Source: Forficula auricularia | Taxonomy: Eukaryota; Arthropoda; Insecta; Dermaptera; Forficulidae | Reading direction: 5' to 3' | Length of the DNA stretch: 64,000 nucleotides | Assembly: GCA_024734495.1 (NCBI GenBank) | Contig: JALMQS010000061.1 | Location: 10,498,605-10,562,604, forward strand | Shown here: positions 42,630 to 54,396 of the stretch, in pieces | Position numbering within the stretch: position 1 is the first letter of the stretch | How the letters are laid out: every line of letters begins with the position of its first letter | Notes under the pieces: model-generated | The model's database searches: none | What the model saw: the letters and a program-made list of their open reading frames with translations, nothing else | Told to the model about the DNA's origin: nothing | Made by a program: the position numbers and the translations under genes

Positions 42630-43275
42630 ATACTTTACATACAGCCATATGGTCAAGTATTGTAATCGTGCATGAAAAAAGTGTTTTTTTCCTTCTTTTT
42701 TTCGAAATATCTCAAAAACGGCTGAAACTATTTTGATTAAAAAAATTGAGCGAAACCATGGCATTTCGCTCTACAAAAAAGCTCAAATAAATAAACTTCG
42801 AAAAAATTATATTTTTTGAGATAATAATTGTTTTGTCAAAATGTCTGTTAGTTAGTTAGGTTGTCTGGTTCTCTGGTTGGGTGTCCGTGCGTTACCAAAT
42901 TTTTGTGGACGAGCTATCTAAAAAACTAGTGTGAACATCGAAACCAAATTTCACACGTAATTTTGGTCCGTTGAGATTAAGAGCTGATTAGATTTTGGTG
43001 CAAATCGACTCAAAATTAAGGGGGGTGGAGGGGGGGTTAAAAATTAAAAATCTAGGCCATTTGACCAAACTCAACCAATTTTTGTATACATAATCAGTGG
43101 GACCATCAGAAGTCTAAAAATGCAAAAACTAACCGCCCAAAATGTGTGTGTGGGGGGGGGGGGTGCTGGGTGAAAAAATTAAAATCTTGGCCATTTGACC
43201 AAACTCAACCAAATTTTGTATACATAATCAGTGGGCCGCCAGAAGACTAAAAATGCAAAAACTAACCCCCCTCCC
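42630..43275 (+). repeat. Interspersed repeat family A, best copy
   Basis: Starts ACTTTACCATACAGCCATAT with a hairpin CCATA/TATGG, then GTCAAGTATTGTAATCGTGC, AAATATCTCAAAAACGGCTG and GAGCGAAACCATGGCATTTC. The 3' part has a ~120-bp tandem duplication (GGCCATTTGACCAAACTCAA at 43053 and 43189) separated by a G-rich run. No ORF. Confidence 0.6.
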
Positions 43276-44575
43276 TACATGATTATAAATAATTTTATTA
43301 AATATTAAATATAAGTGAGGGGCCAGGTTGTATGGTAAAGTCAAGTGGATGGTCACATCAGAACACGTCAGCTTATTTTTTTAATCGAATCAAAATTTTA
43401 TCTAAAAAATCTGAATTTTTAAAATTGCGAAAAAATATTTAAAAGAATAATTGATGGAGAAGCAGCCTAAGAATATCATATTCTCAACCAGCCTGCCTCC
43501 AAAAGAAAATACTTCTAATATAATAATTTAAAAACAAATTTAATCGCCAATATTATGTCATAGGATTATCATGGGATAATCTGTCGACTCTAAATTCTCA
43601 AAAGGAGGCTGAAATCTATGAATCAGAATTTGATTAATGTACTTTCTCAATAAATTAAATAATCTTTTAAAATAAAAAAAATAAATATTTAAATAACTAA
43701 ATTGGAAAAATGTACAAATCTGCTCTTAGAAGACATATGTACATCTACTTCTAGAACTATACAAATAAAAATGTATTTAAATAGAGTTTGATAATAAAAC
43801 GATGAAAAATATTTACTATAAGTCTCTCCAGTCGTTTTCTGATACTTATAAACAGTAACCAATAATTGATTTATTTATTTTTACATTCATCTAAAATTTT
43901 AAAATTTGATTTTTAAGAAAATTTAATTTAAAATCTTGCAAATACCGAGGGAATGAACCCTTCTGAAATCTAAATTAAACATATCTAACAACATACTGGA
44001 CTTATAATTTATTCTTTATAAATAAAGATTTTATTAAAACCTATGCCTTGTTGAAATAACTTTAAAGTGAGATTTTGATGAGCGTTCTAGGTCATATTAA
44101 ATTAAAATTGTGTAACTTCTAAACTGGTTGATACATTCAATTTAAAAAGTCTGGGATCTTTATTTCCGGGACAGATGAAGATACCATATTTTATTATAGT
44201 GATTCAGAAACAGCTTATCCGAAATTTTGAATTGATTTGAAGAGAAATTACTCTATATTTATAACAGAAAACAATTATTTTAAACTATATAGATATAGAT
44301 GGAAATAATCACCCGCCAACAACTCTGGGTAATAATATTTTTTAAGCCTTCCGCCTACTTTTCGGATCGAATACTATATATCCTTCTTAAGGGCAGAGAC
44401 TAGTTAATAAATGTAAAATCTTCCAACAAACTTTCGTCATTTAATTCGAACACATTTGGAATTCTACAAGGCGAAGCTAATCTACTGTGTACTGTGTGTT
44501 CAAGCATTCAAGTGGGATTGAAACGCCTCAGAGAATTGTAACCCATTGTGTTCGAATTAAATGATGAGTTTTTGG
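43276..44575. other. AT-rich sequence without recognised features
   Basis: A degenerate hammerhead-like text (CTTAAGA...GGAT...ATCC-GAAA on the minus strand) lies near 44365-44395. No gene supported. Confidence 0.35.
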
Positions 44576-44577
44576 GA

Positions 44578-44706
44578 ATTGAAGGAGACAATAAAAGAGT
44601 GTCTTCTGCTGGAAAAATATTTATAATGAAACTATAGTCTCGTTATAAATAAATTAAAAATGTATTTTTCCAGCAGAAGACATACTCTTTATTGTCTCCT
44701 TCAATT
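44578..44706. mobile_element. 129-bp palindrome with hammerhead 3'-half remnant
   Basis: Arms ATTGAAGGAGACAATAAAAG / CTTTATTGTCTCCTTCAAT and GTCTTCTGCTGGAAAAATA against its complement. Between them GAAACTATAGTCTC (44628-44641) is the GAAA, stem III and cleavage-site half of the 29886-type motif, without its CTGATGA box. Related to 58870-59080. Confidence 0.65.
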
Positions 44707-46180
44707 TATAAAAATTCTGCTAAAAGTCGGCAAAAAGAAACTTTCAATTTCATTTTTGGGGAATTTTATATTTAATAAATAGCCTCTGCTTTGAAGAAGA
44801 AAACCATTGAGGGTACGAAAAGTCGAAAGATGAATAAATATATTACATCAGGATTTTGGCTGAAATTCTATTTCCAATTATCCCTAAAAAGTATAAAATT
44901 TTAATGTCTCCATCTTCCCATCTGATTATTTTGAATTTTAAACATATTATCAGGATTCATGTGCCTCCCTTAAGGATTAAAGGCTTAAAAAAATATCTTC
45001 TAGGTATCGAAAATAAAATTTCAAAGTAACGACTAATACTCATTTTCTTTGAATTCTACAAGAAAGCATCTTCTTTGAAGCGGAAAGTTTTCTATTTGAG
45101 AGAAGCCTATCTCGATACAAATGAATTCCATTCCCTTTCGATCGAAATCCTTTTACGCAGCTGGGGGGAGCACAGTGCATTATATAATTTTTCCCGATGT
45201 CTTGCTCAAGATAAATTTCAGGTCTTCTAGTAATGACATTCTATTGGTTTAGACCTCTGTCTGATCGGGAACCTGTTTCCGATGCTGAAAAAATATACCC
45301 CCACCTAATTTATGTAACATTGTTTCGAAGATCGACTGAATGTTCCCCGCATAAGAAGCTGAAGAGCTGACATTGGTTTTCAATAAAGCACCAGTGGAAC
45401 TCTGCTTGTTAATCTTGAGATGAATTGTCTCTGTCATCTAAATACCCACTAACTTTTCTGTGAGCCGTTTTTTAATAACCCTTTCTTTTGTTTCAAAAAA
45501 AGAAAAGAATATATGAGAATTGAATAGAAAAATAAAAACGTCAGATTTAATTCAATTAAATTTTATACAAAAATTGAAATTATTAAATTTATGAGTGTAT
45601 CCCACACAGCCTTTTCACAAGCCTGATGAGAATTAATTTAAATTATTATTAAATGTATCATGATTCTATATGTAAAATTCGAAAATATTTCACTGATAGA
45701 TAATTTAAAATTTTCCTTTTTGAGTCTTTCGTGGTCTGATGGGTTGAAAGATACTTTCTAGTTTTTATATTTTGGATATTCGATAATCACATGTCACACA
45801 TCAGTTATTTTTCTGTCTTATACGAGTATTAGGCACCAAGTGTATTTTTATAATTTTTATAATAGATGACACTGAGAACAAAAACAGTGCCCAATCGTCA
45901 AGAGGGTCAGTATAACCTGATTTTTCCTTGTTAAAGATATTAATGGGAGTGGTTTTGTCTTTAATTCCCCTGAAGATAATATTATCAGTTTATTCCCATG
46001 TGTTCTTCCACTTAGGGTTGTAATTTTTGCAAAAATTTTTAGATCTTCATAAAAGATTTCAAGTAAGAGAGCATGGTGAGAAAAGTGAGAAGAGTCCAAT
46101 GTTTAGGAAATATATATAAAATAAAAGTTATAGAATTATTACTTGAATTTGATACAATTTTGATGGCTGTATATGTATAT
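44707..46180. other. Lower-repeat region with two unassigned open frames
   Basis: Minus-strand frames at 45249-45437 (62 codons, preceded by an acceptor-like TATTTAG) and 45857-46099 (80 codons) lie in sequence of more balanced composition with no copies elsewhere in the window. I recognise no protein family. They could be exons of a host gene or chance frames. Confidence 0.25.
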
Positions 46181-46244
46181 AATTAAGTAATGGAGAGGGA
46201 TTCAGCCAATGGGTAGCCTCTGCTGAATAAAAACTCCCAATTAT

Positions 46245-46288
46245 GGAAAACATTTCGGCTTTAATTAAATAATGCCATCATCAGTTCC
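46245..46288 (-). ncRNA. Hammerhead-like motif, intact core
   Basis: Minus strand: stem I GGAA/TTCC (four perfect pairs), CTGATGA, extra T, stem II GGC/GCC extended by TTT/AAA around an AT-rich loop, GAAA, TG, TT as cleavage site. The short stem I is exactly adjacent to the core on both sides, as required. Confidence 0.55.
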
Positions 46289-46485
46289 TAAGAGAGTATT
46301 AGCGACACAATTAATTTTATAAATAAATTGTCCGCAGGCAGAGTTGTTGTGGATTTTATCATAATATACAAAATGGGACAAAAATCTTGGTGTGCTCTCA
46401 CTTGATATGCGCAACGTCTCAAGTACAAATATCTGCCTGCGGAGAATTTATTTATAAAATTAATTGTGTCGCTAATACTCTCTTA

Positions 46486-46529
46486 GGAACTGATGATGGC
46501 ATTATTTAATTAAAGCCGAGACGTTTTCC
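46486..46529 (+). ncRNA. Hammerhead-like motif, core mutated
   Basis: Mirror partner with stem I GGAA/TTCC, CTGATGA (46490-46496), GGC/GCC, but GAGA instead of GAAA (46518-46521), then CG and TT. The change hits an essential base, so this copy should be inactive. Confidence 0.5.
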
Positions 46530-46594
46530 ATAATTGGGAGTTTTTTGTTCGGCAGAGGCTGCCCATTGGCTGAATCCCTCTCCATTACTTAATT

Positions 46595-47150
46595 TTATTA
46601 CTTGAATGTTTGCCTTGATCAATCTTTATTAACATATCATTTCATCAGATTACAGATTTTAATTAATTGAATAGCCCTTCTGAGTGACTTGAGTATGGTT
46701 TTGGAAAATTCATTCCAGAGGGAGTTGAATTCGATGAAAATAAGTATTATTCTCAGACAGGCGTGCCCAACTTATAAATGGGATGATTTTTATTGGATCA
46801 CTTAAATCAATTGGAGATTGATGAAGTTCAAAACAGATTTTTGTTTAAACTATCCTGGAATTTATAAATATGATATAATTTAGAATACAGAATTTAATAT
46901 TCCACAGGACTTTACCTTAATAGATACCGCGCCCTCTCGTATACATAATTTATATTATTTTATTTCTGTACATTCTTATTTTTTTACTATATTACTTATC
47001 GGGATTTAATAGATGACAATCTCTCGGATTTTCTTGAATAATTAAGTCTAAACCTTAAGCCCTACAAAAAAACCTATTGTTCAAAAAATTAAACAAAATC
47101 ACAACGCTAAAACCTAGAACCTTAGTAAAACAACGTCAAAATGATTTAGA
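46595..47150. other. AT-rich sequence without recognised features
   Basis: No gene or repeat end supported. Confidence 0.4.
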
Positions 47151-47480
47151 TATTCATAGAAAATGTTACGCGCGTTCCAATTTCAATCAAAATCTATCAT
47201 GTCATTATAAAATATCTGAGTATTTTGACATTCTTATTAGTTTTAAAGCAACTAAGCACAAATATAATTAGACCACTCACAAATCCACTCATTCATACAC
47301 TGACATTTTGAAAAAATAATTAATTGCTTGTCCTTTGCTCGCTATCCAAGGCTGCTTTTAGTCCTTAATGCCGTGATTTCGCTTTTTTTTATCAAAATAG
47401 TTTTAATGATTTGTGGGATATTTTGAGAAAACTAAACAAAACAGCACGTTTTTCTGAACAAATACAATAAATATTTTTCC
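47150..47480 (-). repeat. Degraded family A repeat
   Basis: Shares ACATTTTGAAAAAATAATTA, GTGATTTCGC, TATCAAAATAGTTTTAATGA and ATATTTTGAGAAAACTAAAC with the minus-strand family A at 1440-1690. Confidence 0.4.
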
Positions 47481-47887
47481 AAACTGCGACTGGTAAAGTA
47501 AAAAATATGTATATATGTACTTATAACTTGATTATTGCTAGAATAAGTTCATTCTTTGACAACTTAAATTAATTCATATGTATCCTGATAAGATTAAAAG
47601 GTCTTGTCTTTCTCTTCTAATAACATATTGAACTAATTTTAAAGCTGAAAGTTTCCTGGTCTTTAGTTTCGACTGAGAGACGCAAGGCCACTGACTCTTA
47701 ACCCGAACATTTCATAATAGAAAAACTCGGTTTTTATTTACAAAAGCAATAGTAATGACTAAGGAAATAGAAGCTGAGAAATCTTAAAATTTAATAGCAT
47801 ATTTACTTAATTATATCATTAAAATGGGATTTCTTCATGGACAGTTGAGTTTTTAATTTAAAAGATTTATCTACTGTTTAAATATTT

Positions 47888-47922
47888 GAGACTAGTTTCG
47901 AAGGCCTTGTCTTCATCTTCTG
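47888..47922 (-). ncRNA. Degraded hammerhead-like motif
   Basis: Minus strand: CAGAAGA in place of CTGATGA, extra T, stem II GAAGAC/GCCTTC partly mismatched, GAAA, CTAG as stem III, TC. Single, without mirrored partner. Confidence 0.4.
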
Positions 47923-48019
47923 TCTAATTTAATCATTTAAATAGATATTTAAAATAATTTTAGAATCATTAAGGCTGCTTCTATTTTTCCCAATAATAAA
48001 TCCAATTTTGACTAAAATA

Positions 48020-48832
48020 TACTATATAATATTCGTCTAGATTAATTTGTAACAACGCTTAGAGAAATTTCTCTAAAAAAATTACGCTCTTGCCTAGAAT
48101 CGAACCGACGAACTCTTGAACTATGGTCATTGGCTCTAGCGATTACACCATTGGGACATTAATATTTCTATCTTGATTTCTCTTACTAAAACTAGATATT
48201 TTTGATTTAGACTTTGTGTCGAGATAATATTGTATTCATTTGAACTCGAATGAAAATGAAAAAACACCAATTGATTTTAAATTAAAAAACATTAAATATG
48301 TATTAATTAACGAGGCAAATTTGAAATATAATTGTCAGCTAGGATTTTAAACTGACAGCTCCAATGGATTTTCATTAACCAGGCAAATTTGAAATATAAT
48401 TTTAATTTGCACTCGAATTTTGAAATGAAAGACTCCAATTCATTTTAAATTAAGAAACATTAAATATATTTTTTGTAATTAATTAAATTAATTGAACCGC
48501 GTAAATTTGAATAATTTCCATAATTCAGCCTGCGAATTTTTTGCAGTTCATAAATCATTTCATTATTTTTGTTTTGAAAAGGAAAAATGAAATTTAAATT
48601 TAAATTTTAAATTTAAATATATTCATAATTATTCCTCCCCCCCCCCCGCCACTCAAAAATTAAAGAGGCGAAACTTTTAAGAGACGATGTATTTTCGGTA
48701 GTTTACGGGTATACATTTGGAGTGTGGTTTTTTAAGAGGAATAAAATTTTTGGACCGAGACGCTGCCCGCCAGGGCACCAGCCCGGAGGGCCGAGCTTCG
48801 AGGGCGTGCCGAAGGCACGCACGAAAAGCTCG
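48020..48832 (+). mobile_element. Non-autonomous Helitron, unusual-termini family, copy 3
   Basis: Starts TACTATATAATATTCGTCTAG and ends with hairpin GCGTGCC GAA GGCACGC and ACGAAAAGCTCG at 48832, flanked by A (48019) and T (48833). Shares the GC-rich 3' part and AAACTTTTAAGAGACGATG with copies 1 and 2, in opposite orientation. It has a tRNA-like insertion near its 5' end. Confidence 0.65.
48090..48165 (-). other. tRNA-like segment inside Helitron copy 3
   Basis: Minus strand: TCCCAATGGTGTAATCGCTA (A-box-like) and CGGTTCGATTCTAGG (B-box-like) at tRNA spacing. The T-stem does not pair, so it is a tRNA-derived remnant or SINE head. Absent from copies 1 and 2. Confidence 0.4.
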
Positions 48833-48836
48833 TCAA

Positions 48837-49888
48837 TAAATATTCATGTGAAATGCTTTTGTTAAAAAAATGTGAAAACAGGGTCTTCAAAAATTTAGTC
48901 TTGTTAAATAAAAATATATATGTTAGCAGAAGAAAAGAATGTAGATTAGAAATCGGTAATTAATACAAGATCAATTAGTTTGGGAAAAAATCCCTTACCC
49001 TAAATATATATTTTCCTTTTAACATTTTTGTCGGAAAATATTAGAAGTCTATTTGCTTTTTTTTAAGTTTGGATCGACTTATACATTCCTTCGAATCTCT
49101 GGACCTTAAAAAATTGAATATTGTATGATTCTGAAAGATGGAGCTAGGAGCCGAAATCTAAATTGGTTCCGTGATTGTTACAGTTTATGGTAAATGACAG
49201 ATAAAATATCTGCCGAAAGAAGAACATTATAGTCAATAGTTTGGACTCATAAGAGACCAGCAGCACGGAACAGCAAGTAAAATATTTTTAAAATTGGATT
49301 AAATTTTTAACTATTATCTAACGAGTTATTTATTTAATGGCTCTACCTAAATATCCAAAATTCGTTTTTTGAAAAATTAGAGTTTTAAATGATCATTTGT
49401 AGGCAGTTGTCGATATAGCTCAGATCTTTGTTGGCCTGGGTAAGATTTTGATTTTGCTTCCTTGAAAATTCTTTTCTGAAAAATTTCAAATAAAACATTC
49501 AAAATTGTTACTAATAATACCAAAAATAATAAATAATTTCAATTGAGACTTTTAATTAATAAATTATTTATTTAATATTAATGCAAATTAATAATTAATA
49601 TTATATGCAAATATCTTTGCTCTGTTCTCTGAGGCCTGTGATGGTTGCCAGGCCCAATGGTGTAACTAGTGTAGATTGAATGAACTTGATGTATCGCTGC
49701 AGAGGCACTTGCGTCTCGATAAAATAGCACAAAAAAATAAAAACAAAATAAGAAATCGATTATCTATATCAACTATTGGAGGCTCACAACATCTTCTAAT
49801 ACAAAAAAATAGCATTTCAATTAAGAATTTTACGGTTTAAATGAAATTATAATAAAACATCCAATTTCCTGTCTTGCGAATCAACTAT
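48837..49888. other. AT-rich sequence without recognised features
   Basis: No gene or repeat end supported. Confidence 0.4.
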
Positions 49889-49889
49889 T

Positions 49890-50612
49890 CCACTATGTTT
49901 TATTTTTTTTTCTCATTACATATTGAATCAAGTCTATTGAAATTTCATATCTGTGTGTTATTTTGTATTATCTTTTATAACAAATACCTTTTTAGAATAT
50001 TTTCATTTTAAAGGAGTAGTTTATTTAAAGCCTAATTTGAAAAATCGCTAATAACTCCTTTGAAATAATTTTTAAAAATATGAAATTAATAGATATTATA
50101 AAACAATTAATTAATAATAATTTAATTCAATTTTGAACGAAATCGATTCAGTACTTTTTGAGAAAATCGTCAAAAACTCCAAAAGGCGTCTATGAAAGGC
50201 CGTTTTAGAAACATTTTAAAATTCACCTCCATGTCACAAGTCAATATTTCCTTTCATACGACTTTTTAAACTTTTTTCAAAGGCATTTCGTGCTTTCAAA
50301 AAGCATCGTTTTTTTGACGGTTCAGATGGTTTTTGACCATTTTCTCAAAAAGTACTTAATCAATTTCATTCAAAATTGAATTAAATTATTAATTATTAAT
50401 TGTTTTATAATATCTATTAATTTCAAATTTTTTAAAAAATTTTTCAACGTAGTTATTAGCGTTTTTTCAAATTGAACTTCAAATAAACTAGCCATTAAAA
50501 TGCAAATTTCCTATTAATAATTATTTGCTATAAAAGATAAATAAAAATAACACACTGATATGAAATTTCAATAGATTTAATTGTATATGTAATGAGAAAA
50601 AAATAAAACCTA
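49890..50612. repeat. 0.7-kb imperfect palindrome
   Basis: Arms of about 275 bp: ATGTTTTATTTTTTTTTCTC at 49898 is mirrored by GAGAAAAAAATAAAACCTAT at 50593, TTGAAATTTCATATCTGTGT by ACACTGATATGAAATTTCAA, and AGTACTTTTTGAGAAAATCG by its near-complement at 50336. The centre (about 50175-50325) is also partly self-complementary. No terminal repeat or target duplication is obvious. A transcript would fold into a long hairpin. Confidence 0.75.
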
Positions 50613-51855
50613 TTGGCATTTCTAGTTGAATCGCTACCGGTGAGAAGGAATTGAATCTTTTAATAAAATTAAATTTAAACTACAAAATTCTAAATCAAAA
50701 TGCTATTTTCTAATATTGGAATGATACTGTGAATCTCCAAATAGATGAAATCGATAAAATAAGATCGATTTCTTTCTCATTTATAATTCTTTCGGTCTCT
50801 TGTATCGAGACAGATTTGTTATTGATTCATCAAGTCCATTCATTGACTGTACAAAATTGGAATATCTTTTAACTTGTAAACTATTGATTTTAAACATTTC
50901 ACTCATTTTAACATTTTTGTTGAAAAAAAATTTCTTTAATAAAGGTCGTTATATAAAATTGTCTACCATAAAGGGTTAGGCATTAATGGTGAAATTTATG
51001 TGGAATATTATTAGACTAATGAAGAAACATTTTGATATTTTAATTTTCTAACAGAAAGTTCATTTTATATAATTAACTTCGATGACTATTTAAGTAACAA
51101 GAGAGGATTAAAATTTTAAAAAATTATTTAAATTTTTTCTGAGAAAACTAAACATTATTTTGCAAAAATAAAAGCGATTTTAGTTAAAGAGTGCCCACTA
51201 AGATGAATATTTTTATTGGAATTCATGTCATCAACCAAATTGATTCATTATCTGGCCAATTCATTCTTTGATTTTATTTACTTAAAGTATAAATCCATCT
51301 TGGTCTGTCTTTAATTTTAGAAGAATGACGTAAAATTATTTTCTCAATTTGAATATTAATACAAAGTCAAGTTATTCTATAAAAAACAAAAGACTATTTG
51401 AAACAATAGTCTTTTGTTCATGAACTGAATATGCTACTCTGTCAAAAAAATAAAAAAAGTAAAAAAATAATAAAGTTTTCTTATCAGACTGTTCTGAGAT
51501 CACCTTGATAGTTATTGATAGCTTATTGCAATATACAAACTAGGAAATGGAAAATATTCAAACCAAAAAGACATATCTTAATTACTTCCGCCCTGGGCCA
51601 AGTGGGAAACTATTAAAGACATCTGATGAGAAACATGCGGTAGCATAGCGAGGGTGAAGACAGGTCCTCCGCCTCTTCCGTTTCTGGTAGGCTTCCCTCC
51701 CACGCCATAAATAAACCTATTCTTCACATTAAAAATATATTCAAAATTATTTTCTAATAACACCTGAGTAAGCAGAGATTAATATATATATAATTTTTTG
51801 GGGTTTGGATTTTCTCTAAATATTTATTAAAGATTCATAGCCTCGCTCTCTCAAC
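50613..51855. other. AT-rich sequence; one short hairpin
   Basis: AACAAAAGACTATTTGAAAC followed by AATAGTCTTTTGTT at 51386-51420 forms a 14-bp stem. A minus-strand frame at 51578-51763 has a glycine-rich stretch but no recognised family. Confidence 0.4.
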
Positions 51856-51857
51856 CT

Positions 51858-52165
51858 CTAAAGTCTAATATCTCTCCAGCTTCCAGTTCTATAAGCCAGA
51901 ATCGACCCCTGCATCACGAAAAGAAGAATTAGAAGAAGAAGAAATTTTAGTTGTTGGGTCGGTTTCAAAGATACTCGTAGATTCAGGCCTTGATTAATTT
52001 GAGTTTGTACATTCCGCAAAATACGATAGAAGCGCGTTCCAGCCTCTAAAGAAGTCATAGTAATTAAGAAATGCGTAATTCGCTTTTTTCCCAATTTGTC
52101 AGCAAAGTTGATTGTTCGAAAATCGACTGTTTCTTACAAATGAAGTATTGGGAGGAATAATTGAC
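51858..52165 (-). pseudogene. Diverged LINE reverse transcriptase C-terminal fragment
   Basis: DNA-level similarity to 20180-20560 (CATCACGAAAAGAAGAA, TTGTCAGCAAAG, GTTCGAAAATCGACTGTTTC, TTTCTTACAAATGAAG). The minus-strand frame of 78 codons begins after an upstream FLRN-type segment and keeps ITMTSLEAG in place of the better-conserved IPMTSRDWN. Heavily diverged; no function. Confidence 0.55.
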
Positions 52166-52446
52166 TTTAACTCATCAGAACAAACAATATACTATTATCT
52201 TTCTAATTATTAATATTAATTTAATGATAATTTTTTTAATTAATTATCTTTTAATGATCATTGACTTCGGATATTACAAACATTGATTACTTGTTTTTTT
52301 AACCGACTTCAAAAAAGGAGGAGGTTCTCTATTCGACTAAATTTTTTTTTTTTTTGTGCCTATGTTACCTCATATCTCCGCCAATTATGAACCGATTTTG
52401 AAAAAAAAATTTGCATTGGGTCCAGTCTACCTTCCGATTGGTCCCA

Positions 52447-53062
52447 TTTTTACTTTATCCAATGCAAAGCATGGGTAAAGTATTGTAATCGCTCTCGGGG
52501 CAAGCGTGGCTTCAAAGGGTCCTCAGGTAAAGACTACGGAACCCATGGACTCAATTAAAGTCACAAATTGTAGTATTCAATTAGGTTGAATTTTAGCACG
52601 TGACGGTTTTGCCAAAAATTACAAGGGGTATCGTCGAGAGGCCAAAAAGTGCGATTTTTTCATTTAGTGCGTGCGGATGGATGGATGGATGTATGGATGG
52701 ATGGATGTATGTTATCGTTTTTTTGGCCCACGATTTTTTCCACACCGTTGCACCGATTGAAATGAAATTTAAAACCTACCATTAGTTTAACAAAATGAAG
52801 CGCTGATTAGTTTTTGGTACATATCGGCCCACAAACATTAGTACTTTATTTCAGTACTTTTTTAGTTTTTTCTAAATATCTTGAAAATTACTTAACCAAT
52901 TTTGATGAAATTTAATATCCTAATTAAGTACCTTGGGAACCACAAAAAAGGTTAAATAAAGTTTTTAGCAAAATTATATTTTAAAGTACTTTACTCTAGA
53001 ACATATTAATATTTCAAATGAATTTGGATAAAGTTTAGCAACGATCCGTTGCAGTTTATTTT
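52447..53062 (+). mobile_element. Helentron-like deletion derivative without satellite
   Basis: 5' hairpin ACTTTATCCAATGC AAA GCATGGGTAAAGT (52452-52481), body to ATTTTAAAGTACTTTACTCTAG (52997), then a jump to AACATATTAATATTTCAAATG and the right end TTGGATAAAGT (53024-53034) and GCAACG ATC CGTTGC (53038-53052). The satellite array of the 14646 copy is cleanly missing. ACTTTATCCAA and TTGGATAAAGT are subterminal inverted repeats. Confidence 0.6.
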
Positions 53063-53233
53063 TTATAGCTATTAGACCTTTTTTGCTAGGTTTGTTCAGG
53101 ACTAACTTCTTTGTTTATGAACCGATTTCGATGATTATTTTTTTATTGGAAAGGGGGTATCTTAGGGATGGTGCCATATTAATTTGGTCAAGTTCTGATG
53201 ATATGATCACTATTAATAACATCACTAAAAAGA

Positions 53234-53628
53234 GAAAAATAAAAATAATTTTTAAGAAAAAAATAAAACCGACTTCAAAAAATTAAATGCAACAAATAAA
53301 ATACACTAAAAGGTATAAAATAATTATTATCTTATTTAGTTACAACTAAACTACGAAATATTAACATGAAATTACTTTTTTAAGTCGGTGCCAAACCTAC
53401 CTTTTATGAATCGCACTCGACGGATCTTACTTAGTACGTTTGGTTGGTACGCTCGCTTATAGGTATAGTTTGTTTGGCACCGACTTCAAAAAGTAATTTC
53501 ATGTTAATATTTCGTAGTTTAGTTGTAACTAAATAAGATAATAATTATTTTATACCTTTTAGTGTATTTTATTTGTTGCATTTAATTTTTGAAGTCGGTT
53601 TTATTTTTTTCTTAAAAATTATTTTTTA
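53234..53628. repeat. 395-bp foldback of family C
   Basis: Near-perfect inverted repeat centred near 53430: AAACCGACTTCAAAAAATTA (53266) against TAATTTTTGAAGTCGGTTT (53583), with inner TAACATGAAATTACTTTTT against AAAAAGTAATTTCATGTTA. The centre holds GACGGATCTTACTTAGTACG. Confidence 0.8.
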
Positions 53629-53640
53629 TAATTAAAGTTA

Positions 53641-54384
53641 ATGACCCATTACAATAAAAATGAGAGTCGCTTTGTTTTAAAGAATTCAAGTCAGAGACCA
53701 GGTAAATGAATCATTCGAATAATAGCTAAAAATTCACGACTAATGAAAGTCGTGGTTCGAAATCTGGTCGTTCTTGGATGGCTAGAGAGCAAATTCGCAT
53801 CTGGAGTGCAAAGACTCGAAAGGAATTTCGAACCCAGCAAGAAATAAGATGAGTTGGATACACAAAGGAAGGGGAAAAGAAATTGTCGAAGGAAAAAAAT
53901 ATGCCGAGCTCAGCTCATTCTATTTTTTCTTTTTTTCTTAGCTGGATTTAATAACGGATGATTTGACGAGATTTTTTTGCAAAAGTCAATGGTGATTAAA
54001 TAAATATAAAGGTGAGACCTTTTTTACAATTTCTTTAACTTATTTTTTGACTGTTTAAGTGGATAGGAAATAATTCTTAAATAATATGACATTAGTGGTG
54101 AGCTGGGGGTGGGTGACTATCATTGCTAGATTTAGTAGGATTAAATGTTTTACATTAATTATTTATATATGGTATATTAAATAAATTATCCTTCACCATA
54201 CCTATTTCCAAAAAATTATTATTTGTAAAAAAATGTCCAATATATATTCAGTTTTCTCTGGCTCCTGAAGCTGGGCTGACAACCCGAAAAATATCGAATT
54301 CAAAATTCATTTTGTTTTATTTATTTTTTTGTGAAACCTACCTCGAGATTTTATCCACTTTTATTATTAAATAAATTATTGATT
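53641..54384. other. AT-rich sequence without recognised features
   Basis: No gene or repeat end supported. Confidence 0.4.
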
Positions 54385-54396
54385 ACCTACTAATTT

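Larger units (their letters stand above)
46181..46594. mobile_element. 414-bp inverted-repeat element with paired hammerhead-like motifs
   Basis: Arms of about 160 bp: AATTAAGTAATGGAGAGGGA / TCCCTCTCCATTACTTAATT at the ends, and ATAAATTGTCCGCAGGCAG against its complement near the centre. The loop is about 85 bp. Each arm contains one hammerhead-like motif, minus on the left and plus on the right. No relative elsewhere in the window. Confidence 0.75.
52297..53640. mobile_element. Family C element interrupted by a Helentron-like insertion
   Basis: Left terminus TAACCGACTTCAAAAAAGG at 52300, body CATATCTCCGCCAATTATGA to CGATTGGTCCCA at 52446. The body resumes at TAGCTATTAGACC (53066) and runs to AAAACCGACTTC near 53268. 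The continuous text CGATTGGTACC...GGTATTGGACC at 55684-55720 shows the uninterrupted arrangement. Confidence 0.65.

Noticed and set aside
48090..48165. Functional tRNA gene on the minus strand
   Set aside because: The T-stem does not pair and no acceptor stem forms; only promoter-box resemblance remains.
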